A stretch of DNA of 7,307 bases from the NCBI GenBank assembly GCA_030670715.1, contig DAOVBC010000111.1, positions 1-7,307 of the forward strand. The letters are read 5' to 3'. Both the position numbers and the translations under genes were made by a program. Source of the stretch: Deltaproteobacteria bacterium (lineage in GTDB: Bacteria; Desulfobacterota; Desulfobacteria; Desulfobacterales; SG8-13). Of the stretch, positions 1 through 4,872 are shown in pieces. How positions within the stretch are numbered: the first letter of the stretch is position 1; each line of letters opens with the position of its first letter. A model generated the notes under the pieces. That model saw only the letters and a program-made list of their open reading frames with translations. It did not search any database and was not told where the DNA came from.

Positions 1-1
1 T

Positions 2-46
2 TTTAAACTGGACATGGTCAACAAAATGAAAGAAAAGGGGTACTAG
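2..46 (+). CDS. C-terminal fragment of an upstream gene
   Basis: The frame starting at base 2 is open from the window edge to a TAG at 44-46 and encodes FKLDMVNKMKEKGY. The other two forward frames hit stops within about 30 bases. The stop lies 15 bases before the next start codon, and the next gene's ribosome binding site falls inside that gap, which is the arrangement expected of an operon. The fragment is too short to assign to a family. Its reality rests only on the open frame and the spacing. Confidence 0.5.
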   Translation, partial: FKLDMVNKMKEKGY

Positions 47-61
47 AAAAGGAGTATAACA

Positions 62-1225
62 ATGATTGTTATCTGCGAAGATTGCGGTAAGAAATACCGA
101 ATAGACCCATCGAAGATAAAAGGCAAAACCGCAAAGTTCAAGTGCAAAGCCTGCAATCACATCATCACCGTCTCCAAGCCGGAACCCAAACCGCCGGAAT
201 CACCACAGCCACCGCCATTTATAGAAGCCGACAGTGAAGTCAGTCAGCAGACACCCCCCGCCGCGGCAGCCCGCATCAAGAAAAAAATTTCCGGCGGGCG
301 CTCGCGTATTCCCCTGTCGCTGAAGCTCGGCAGCATCGGACTGCGGACAAAAATGATCGTACTTTTCTTTTTTATCCCCATTGTTTTTTTTGCCGCTTCC
401 AGCTTTCTAATCACGCGTCAGATGAACACACTGGCCGGTCAATTAACCGATGAGAGCACTCGCATTGTCACAAAGATGGCCGAGGATAAAATGGCCGATA
501 TCGCCAGGGCGGTTGCAACGCAGTGCAAACTCTATTTGTTGGGCCATCCGGGTCTGAGAAAAGAAAAGTTTATCAGAGACAGCAATTTTAAAAGACTGGC
601 CGTTCAAAAGGTGGGAATGACGGGATATACCGCCCTGTACGAATTGCCCGGTCCGGACGGTATCTGGCGAACATGGTCGCATGTGAATCCGAAAATCATC
701 GGCATTAACATGATAAAGCTAAAAAAACCTCTGGGTAGAAATTTCGACGGGTTTTGGCGTGTGTATACCGGTGTCAAGGGCGGTAAAGAGTCCAAAGGCT
801 ATTATACCTGGCAGGACAAAGATGGTCGTTTCAGAGATAAGTTTATGGTCTGTACACTGATAGAAGGTACATCCTATGTCGTTGCGGCGACGACTTATCT
901 GGATGAATTGACCCGCAACGTCCATATTCTAAAAAAGGACTCGGAAGAGGCTATCGGCAAAACACAAAACACCATCTGGATTATCTGGGGTGTTACCCTC
1001 CTGCTGATAGGTGCCATTGTTTTGATTTACGGACAGCGGCTTGCCGGAAGAATAAAATCCCTCACCGATGTTGCGGAACGGATCAGCGTGGGTGAACTCG
1101 AGGAAGAGGTTCCGATTAAGTCAAAGGATGAGCTCGGTGAACTGGCAGAGGCCATTTCCCGAATGCAGGACAGTATCCGTCTGTCCATCGAGCGACTCAG
1201 ACGGCGTCGATCCAACCCGAAATAA
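62..1225 (+). CDS. Zinc-ribbon / Cache-like / HAMP transmembrane sensor without output domain
   Basis: A 387-residue inner-membrane protein that probably senses an extracytoplasmic signal. The N-terminus carries an MJ0042-type zinc ribbon with cysteines at 5, 8, 28 and 31, followed by a proline-rich linker (about 38-66) and a basic stretch. Hydrophobic segments at about 98-117 and 304-323 are the two membrane helices. The roughly 185 residues between them include a GMTGYT motif (185-190) of the kind seen in Cache sensor domains. A HAMP-like segment with a DELGELAEAI core runs from about 324 to 376, and the protein ends about ten residues later in an Arg-rich tail. No kinase, methyl-accepting, GGDEF or other output domain follows. 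The start is an ATG with AAGGAG at 49-54, seven bases upstream. It probably signals by conformational coupling to a partner, perhaps one encoded downstream; this is inference. The zinc ribbon and HAMP are clear; the Cache call is less certain. Confidence 0.85.
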   Translation: MIVICEDCGKKYRIDPSKIKGKTAKFKCKACNHIITVSKPEPKPPESPQPPPFIEADSEVSQQTPPAAAARIKKKISGGRSRIPLSLKLGSIGLRTKMIVLFFFIPIVFFAASSFLITRQMNTLAGQLTDESTRIVTKMAEDKMADIARAVATQCKLYLLGHPGLRKEKFIRDSNFKRLAVQKVGMTGYTALYELPGPDGIWRTWSHVNPKIIGINMIKLKKPLGRNFDGFWRVYTGVKGGKESKGYYTWQDKDGRFRDKFMVCTLIEGTSYVVAATTYLDELTRNVHILKKDSEEAIGKTQNTIWIIWGVTLLLIGAIVLIYGQRLAGRIKSLTDVAERISVGELEEEVPIKSKDELGELAEAISRMQDSIRLSIERLRRRRSNPK

Positions 1226-1291
1226 ATTTCCCGTAAGGGTAACTATTTTCAGGATAGGCTGTTGGGCGTTTAAGAATGATAAGGGGTAAGA

Positions 1292-2275
1292 ATGGTCATT
1301 ATTCCGAAGGAAAAACCGGTCATTTCAAATCTGAACACCTACTATCTGGACATTAATAAATTAATCGAACATTACCAGGGAGAGATTGGTTCCGGCGGTA
1401 TCTTTTTCAGGTCGGACTCGGCCAGGGGAGTTGTTTTTTTCGACCAGGATGAAATTTTAAATGGATATTTTCGCGACCAGGAAAAGGAGCTTTCAGGCGA
1501 TGATGCCATCGACCGGTTAATGGATACAGATTTTGAACACAATTATACGGTTACGATCTACAACATCTCGCTGGAGGAAATCTATTTCTGGTCCAGTCTG
1601 CCCTCGGCCGAAAGAATATACAAAGATCTCAGCACGGAATTTACCGACCTTGAGGGACTCATTAAAAAGATGAGCGCAGAAAAGTTAACCGGGTTTATTG
1701 AGGTTACAATTGAAGATGAAAAAGAGGAAGGGCTCATATTTATAAGTAACGGTGAAATCGTCGGGGGGTCATTCTCCTGGGTCCGGAATGATCCGAGCCT
1801 CACCAGGGCCAATATTGACCAATTGATCGAAAAGACAAAAAAATCAGGCGGACTTTTTCAGGTTAGCCGGATCCCCGTTTCCGACGGCCGCAAAGAAAAA
1901 CCGACCGGATTTAAAGGCAGCGAAGATTCATCACACACGCTTAAGATGCTTGAAGAATTCCTGGGTATTTTTGAAACGTTTTATGCCACCCTGAAAACTA
2001 AAGATTCTGATTTTAACAGTGTGATCCGGAAAAAATTTGTAGAAAGCGCGAATCAATTTGATTTTCTTGACCCTTTTGCCGCTGAATTTGAATATACAGG
2101 TCGCAGGATTATTTTTACCGGCGATGCGGGTGATGAAGAACTGCTGACCGGTGTCCTTACATCCGTAACGGAACTGGCCCAGGAGCTGGGTGTTTTGAAT
2201 GAATTTAAAAAATACCTGGCACCCTGGTTGAGTAAATACGAAAGTAAACTTGCACCGCTGAATATCCATTTTTGA
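1292..2275 (+). CDS. Double PATAN/DUF4388-like protein with unassigned C-terminal domain
   Basis: A 327-residue soluble protein with no signal peptide or membrane segment. Two stretches, about 17-77 and 117-194, share one pattern: a helix, a Gly-containing beta strand, then an acidic turn and a second strand. The signature segments are GVVFFDQDEILNGYF (46-60) and GLIFISNGEIVGGSF (147-161). The same pattern occurs in the response regulator encoded at 3449 (GVLFFKDGDLLDARV), a typical DUF4388/PATAN segment. PATAN domains are protein-interaction modules of bacterial regulators. The C-terminal part (about 213-327) is mostly helical, contains FVESANQFDFLDPFAAEFEY, and matches nothing I recognise. 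The start is supported by AAGGGG at 1281-1286 and an in-frame TAA at 1280-1282. The gene follows the sensor by 66 bases with no terminator seen. A role as adaptor to the downstream ATPase is inferred from context. Confidence 0.7.
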   Translation: MVIIPKEKPVISNLNTYYLDINKLIEHYQGEIGSGGIFFRSDSARGVVFFDQDEILNGYFRDQEKELSGDDAIDRLMDTDFEHNYTVTIYNISLEEIYFWSSLPSAERIYKDLSTEFTDLEGLIKKMSAEKLTGFIEVTIEDEKEEGLIFISNGEIVGGSFSWVRNDPSLTRANIDQLIEKTKKSGGLFQVSRIPVSDGRKEKPTGFKGSEDSSHTLKMLEEFLGIFETFYATLKTKDSDFNSVIRKKFVESANQFDFLDPFAAEFEYTGRRIIFTGDAGDEELLTGVLTSVTELAQELGVLNEFKKYLAPWLSKYESKLAPLNIHF

Positions 2276-2286
2276 ATATAGTCGCA

Positions 2287-2300
2287 CGGCATTTGTGCCG
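2287..2300. repeat. Small perfect hairpin in the 2276-2382 gap
   Basis: CGGCA and TGCCG form a perfect five-base-pair stem around a TTTG loop. No T-run follows directly. It sits 12 bases after the stop codon of the double-PATAN gene and just before a second hairpin. It may stabilise the 3' end of that transcript or be chance. Confidence 0.35.
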
Positions 2301-2306
2301 GCCCGG

Positions 2307-2337
2307 ACATCGCACGAGTTCGCGGTGTACATTTTTT
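2307..2337 (+). terminator. Weak terminator-like hairpin with T-run
   Basis: ACATCGC (2307-2313) pairs with GCGGTGT (2322-2328) in a seven-base-pair stem with one G-U pair and an eight-base loop. Three bases later comes a run of six T (2332-2337). This resembles an intrinsic terminator, though the stem is short and the loop large. It lies in the longest intergenic gap of the window. If active it would lower readthrough from the sensor and PATAN genes into the PAS gene, or split the run into two transcripts. No convincing promoter was found between it and the next start codon. Confidence 0.35.
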
Positions 2338-2382
2338 GATGAACGGGCATGAAATACAGTTTTAAAAATGGCAGGTTAATCT

Positions 2383-3402
2383 GTGAAGGGAGTTATCGAC
2401 AGCTCTACCAGATGGTATATCGATTTTTTGAACAGTTTACCGATTGCCGTTTACCGGACCACGATTGAAGGCAAGATAGTCTTTTGTAACCGGGCGTATG
2501 CGCGCATTTTCGGGTTCGATAACATCGGTGAACTGATCGGATATCCCGTCATCAATCTTTATAGAAATAAAAAGGACAGAGGCATTCTGGTGAACACCAT
2601 TATGCAGCGCGGCCGCGTTACCGATCTGCCGGTTGCCTTTGTTAAACGGGATAGAATCCCGATATGGTGTGCGGTCACCGCACGGGCGGTTCTGGATGAT
2701 GACGGAATCGTCGTTCATCTGGATGGCATGATGCGGGATATCACCGGCGAAATTGAAGAGAAGGGCGAAACACCCAGCCTGGATGGTGTTTTCCGTGCCG
2801 GGAACGATATCATCTTTATTTTTGACCTGCACGGCAATATTCTAGATGTTAATGCCGCCGGCACCGAGCTGTTAGGGTATGCCGCTGATGACTTGCGTAA
2901 CAGGTCTATGACCGATCTTCTAATTCCCCGTCACCGCGAACTATTTCTGTTGTTTTTTTCCGATATATTAAAATTCGGTTCGGAGCAGGTTGTACTATCA
3001 CTGGTAGATAAAGACGGCAAGATGCACCACCTCGATTGCCACGCTTTGCTTGTTAAAAAGGAAAACCGGGCGCAACACATTAAAGGTATCGCACAGGATA
3101 TTACCGATCGGATGAAACAGCAGAAGGCCCGTGCGAACAATGAAAAATTGCAGGGTGTTCTGGAAATGGCCGGCGGAGTGGCCCATCGATTGAATCAACC
3201 CCTTACTATTGTGAACAATCTGCTCGATGAGGTGATATCCGATATCCGGCCGGACGATGTAAATTATGAGAAAATAATGACCGTGCAAAACCAGATAATA
3301 AAAATGAACGAGATCACTCAAAAGATCGGAAATGTAAGAAAATATGCCGCCATGGACTATGTGGCCGGTGTTAAGATTGTAGATATCGATAAAACTTCAT
3401 AG
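2383..3402 (+). CDS. PAS-PAS protein with histidine phosphoacceptor (DHp) domain and no kinase ATPase domain
   Basis: A 339-residue soluble signalling protein. PAS domain 1 spans about 8-122 and PAS domain 2 about 133-243; both end in the usual DIT motif (119-121 and 239-241). A helical dimerisation segment follows from about 252 to 321 with an H-box, GGVAHRLNQPL (264-274), in which His268 is the predicted phosphoacceptor. The protein stops 65 residues after the H-box. The N, G1, F and G2 boxes of a HATPase domain are absent, and only 46 bases separate this stop from the next start, so no remnant of one lies downstream. It cannot autophosphorylate like an ordinary histidine kinase. It may relay phosphate, act as a phosphatase or scaffold, or be phosphorylated by another kinase. 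The start is GTG: an in-frame TAA lies at 2377-2379, AGGT at 2373-2376 is a modest ribosome binding site, and the next Met falls inside PAS 1. The receiver protein encoded next is the obvious candidate partner. Confidence 0.85.
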   Translation: MKGVIDSSTRWYIDFLNSLPIAVYRTTIEGKIVFCNRAYARIFGFDNIGELIGYPVINLYRNKKDRGILVNTIMQRGRVTDLPVAFVKRDRIPIWCAVTARAVLDDDGIVVHLDGMMRDITGEIEEKGETPSLDGVFRAGNDIIFIFDLHGNILDVNAAGTELLGYAADDLRNRSMTDLLIPRHRELFLLFFSDILKFGSEQVVLSLVDKDGKMHHLDCHALLVKKENRAQHIKGIAQDITDRMKQQKARANNEKLQGVLEMAGGVAHRLNQPLTIVNNLLDEVISDIRPDDVNYEKIMTVQNQIIKMNEITQKIGNVRKYAAMDYVAGVKIVDIDKTS

Positions 3403-3417
3403 CACTTGAAATGTCCC

Positions 3418-3443
3418 GGGGGGCAGGAGGGGGGCAGCGAGGA
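3418..3443 (+). promoter_or_regulatory. G-rich leader with two Shine-Dalgarno-like sites
   Basis: Two runs of six G (3418-3423 and 3429-3434) flank CAGGA. Within this block AGGAGG (3425-3430) is a very strong match to the anti-Shine-Dalgarno sequence, but it lies 18 bases from the ATG at 3449, too far for normal initiation. A second, weaker site, GAGGA (3439-3443), lies five bases from the ATG and is the probable functional site. The upstream site could act as a ribosome standby site. There is no alternative in-frame start between the two. Confidence 0.45.
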
Positions 3444-3448
3444 AAGCC

Positions 3449-4471
3449 ATGATTAAAAACGTGTTGATTGTTGACGATGATCAGGAAATGCTGGTTGCGC
3501 TGGAAAACGGGTTTATGAAATACCATGACACGTTTACGGTGATGACGGCGGAAGATGGCGAGAAGGCTCTGGATATATTGACAAAAAATACGATTTCTCT
3601 CGTTGTAACCGACCTGAAAATGCCACGGATGGACGGGTTCGCGCTTCTGCAGCATATTATGGAAAATTACCCGCATGTTCCGGTCATAGTGATTACCGGC
3701 TACAGCACTCCGAAAATGGAAAAACTGGCACGCGAAGGCGGGGCGGTGGGTTATATTGCCAAGCCGTTCATGCTCGACAGTCTGGCGCGTAAAATAATGG
3801 CCACCTTGCGCAAGGAATCCGAAGGCGGTACACTACACAGCGTTTCTTCCGGTATTTTCCTTCAGTTAATGGAGATGGAACAGAAGACATGTACCATCCG
3901 GCTGGAAGATAAAGTTACGAGTCAAAAGGGGGTGCTCTTTTTTAAAGATGGTGATTTACTGGATGCCCGGGTGAACGATTTGCAGGGCAAGCCTGCCGCA
4001 TATAAAATATTTGCCTGGGATACAGTGACCATTTCCATCCAGAACGTATGCCCGCCGATGGAAAATAAAATTCAGAGCGATCTGCAACCTTTGATCCTCG
4101 AAGCATGCCGATTAAAAGACGAATCGACGATGGAACAGGAAACGGAACCCAGGGAGGCGGAACCCCGGCGGGAAGAGGTATCCGCCGGTAAAACCACAGA
4201 CGACCCGATCAGAAAAATTAAGCAGCTGCTGGACAATAAAATCGGACAGCGATGCGGCCTGGAGGACATTTACAGAGATAAATCCTGGAACGATCTGCTC
4301 CGCCAGCTGGCAAAGACCGGTGATTTCTTTCAAACCGGCCCATTGAAACTATGTTACATCGACAGGGGAGAGTCCATGGATTACATCATACTGCCGGGTA
4401 AAGAGCCAACGGTACTGGCGGTGGACCCGAAATGCCCGCGGGATATGATTGTTCAATTATTAAGTAAATAA
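3449..4471 (+). CDS. Response regulator: receiver domain plus PATAN/DUF4388 and a C-terminal domain
   Basis: A 340-residue cytoplasmic response regulator. The receiver domain (about 1-120) has the acidic cluster at Asp9-Asp11, phosphoacceptor Asp55 in VVTDLKMPRMDG, the conserved Thr83 in VITG and Lys105 in AKPF, so it should be phosphorylated normally. A PATAN/DUF4388 domain follows (about 134-203) with the core GVLFFKDGDLLDA (161-173). A charged linker rich in Glu and Arg (about 223-250) leads to a final domain (about 252-340). That domain has no DNA-binding helix-turn-helix or enzyme motif that I recognise. Its last 50 residues resemble the Roadblock-like protein encoded next, which makes it a possible partial Roadblock-like fold. 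Output is therefore likely by protein-protein interaction. Known relatives in cyanobacteria combine PATAN and receiver domains and bind the pilus motor PilB. The PAS-DHp protein upstream may be its phosphodonor; this is inference. Confidence 0.88.
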   Translation: MIKNVLIVDDDQEMLVALENGFMKYHDTFTVMTAEDGEKALDILTKNTISLVVTDLKMPRMDGFALLQHIMENYPHVPVIVITGYSTPKMEKLAREGGAVGYIAKPFMLDSLARKIMATLRKESEGGTLHSVSSGIFLQLMEMEQKTCTIRLEDKVTSQKGVLFFKDGDLLDARVNDLQGKPAAYKIFAWDTVTISIQNVCPPMENKIQSDLQPLILEACRLKDESTMEQETEPREAEPRREEVSAGKTTDDPIRKIKQLLDNKIGQRCGLEDIYRDKSWNDLLRQLAKTGDFFQTGPLKLCYIDRGESMDYIILPGKEPTVLAVDPKCPRDMIVQLLSK

Positions 4472-4473
4472 AT

Positions 4474-4501
4474 CACGTTTTTGTCCAGCGATCAGAACGT
4501 G
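4474..4501. repeat. Inverted repeat in the 4472-4520 gap
   Basis: CACGTT (4474-4479) and AACGTG (4496-4501) are perfect inverted copies. The stem extends inward by one G-U pair and one T-A pair, giving eight pairs around a 12-base loop. It begins three bases after the response regulator's stop and ends shortly before the ribosome binding site of the next gene. No T-run follows, so it is not a typical intrinsic terminator. It could be an RNA hairpin setting differential expression, or an operator. Confidence 0.4.
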
Positions 4502-4520
4502 GCGAACGGAGTGAGAGGGT

Positions 4521-4868
4521 ATGAAGGATTTGTTTAAAGAAGTAATGGGTATGGACGGGGTTAAAGGTGTTTTGCTCTTATCCTTTGACGGGGAGATTAT
4601 TTTCAAACAATTTTCGTCGTCGCCAAGCAACGAGCCGGAAAAAAAGGATTGGGGAAGCTTTGTGGCTTCACTGGACGGCATACGTGAGACGGACCTGGTT
4701 TTTAATAGCGGGCGGATTTACATTCGCAGATCCGGTCTTGGATATCTGCTGGTTGTTATGGAAAGTGTCGTGTCGGTGGCAATGCTGCGACTCAACTGTG
4801 ACATTATTCTACCATCATTAACACCGGTAAAAGGCTCCAAAGGCATTAAACGTCTTTTTAAAAAATAG
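4521..4868 (+). CDS. Small Roadblock/LC7-like protein
   Basis: A 115-residue soluble protein whose size and order of elements fit the Roadblock/LC7 fold: an N-terminal helix, a GVKGVLLLSFDGEIIF strand-turn-strand (13-28), a central helix, then RIYIRR and YLLVVM strands (65-80) and a last helix. Bacterial members such as MglB dimerise and regulate small Ras-like GTPases such as MglA in motility polarity. No MglA-like GTPase is in this window. The match rests on pattern rather than diagnostic residues. The final residues (GSKGIKRLFKK) are basic. The start is ATG with an in-frame TGA at 4512-4514 just upstream and GGAG at 4508-4511, nine bases away. Its stop is only four bases from the next start, so translation is probably coupled to the ATPase gene, suggesting joint function. 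Confidence 0.7.
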   Translation: MKDLFKEVMGMDGVKGVLLLSFDGEIIFKQFSSSPSNEPEKKDWGSFVASLDGIRETDLVFNSGRIYIRRSGLGYLLVVMESVVSVAMLRLNCDIILPSLTPVKGSKGIKRLFKK

Positions 4869-4872
4869 GTGA
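4867..4872 (+). promoter_or_regulatory. Ribosome binding site deciding the ATPase start
   Basis: AGGTGA overlaps the stop codon of the Roadblock-like gene and matches the 3' part of the consensus Shine-Dalgarno sequence. Measured from its GG, the ATG at 4873 is three bases away and the ATG at 4879 nine bases away. The second spacing is closer to the norm, so translation may begin at 4879, two codons inside the annotated start. Confidence 0.5.

Noticed and set aside
1068..1289. Forward frame overlapping the sensor's HAMP segment and ending just before the double-PATAN gene
   Set aside because: It overlaps conserved HAMP coding sequence in another frame and its product resembles nothing. The sensor's own frame ends cleanly, so it is not a frameshifted continuation.
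1226..1291. CCCGTAAGGG mini-hairpin after the sensor gene
   Set aside because: Only three base pairs with no T-run; not a credible terminator.
2217..2232. Possible sigma-54 promoter (TGGCAC, five bases, TTGAG)
   Set aside because: The -24 element matches but the -12 element lacks the required GC, and the site lies inside coding sequence about 150 bases from the next start.
1931..2350. 139-residue reverse-strand frame covering the 3' end of the double-PATAN gene and part of the gap
   Set aside because: Mostly antisense to a well-supported gene, with no family resemblance; the portion in the gap is short.
2336..2366. Possible sigma-70 promoter (TTGATG with TACAGT or TTTAAA downstream) before the PAS gene
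   Set aside because: Spacers are 13 or 19 bases and the -10 matches are poor; too weak to call.
4567..4821. 84-residue forward frame inside the Roadblock-like gene
   Set aside because: Out-of-frame shadow with odd composition (many Trp, Cys and Arg); the overlapping frame has the Roadblock-like pattern and the ribosome binding site.
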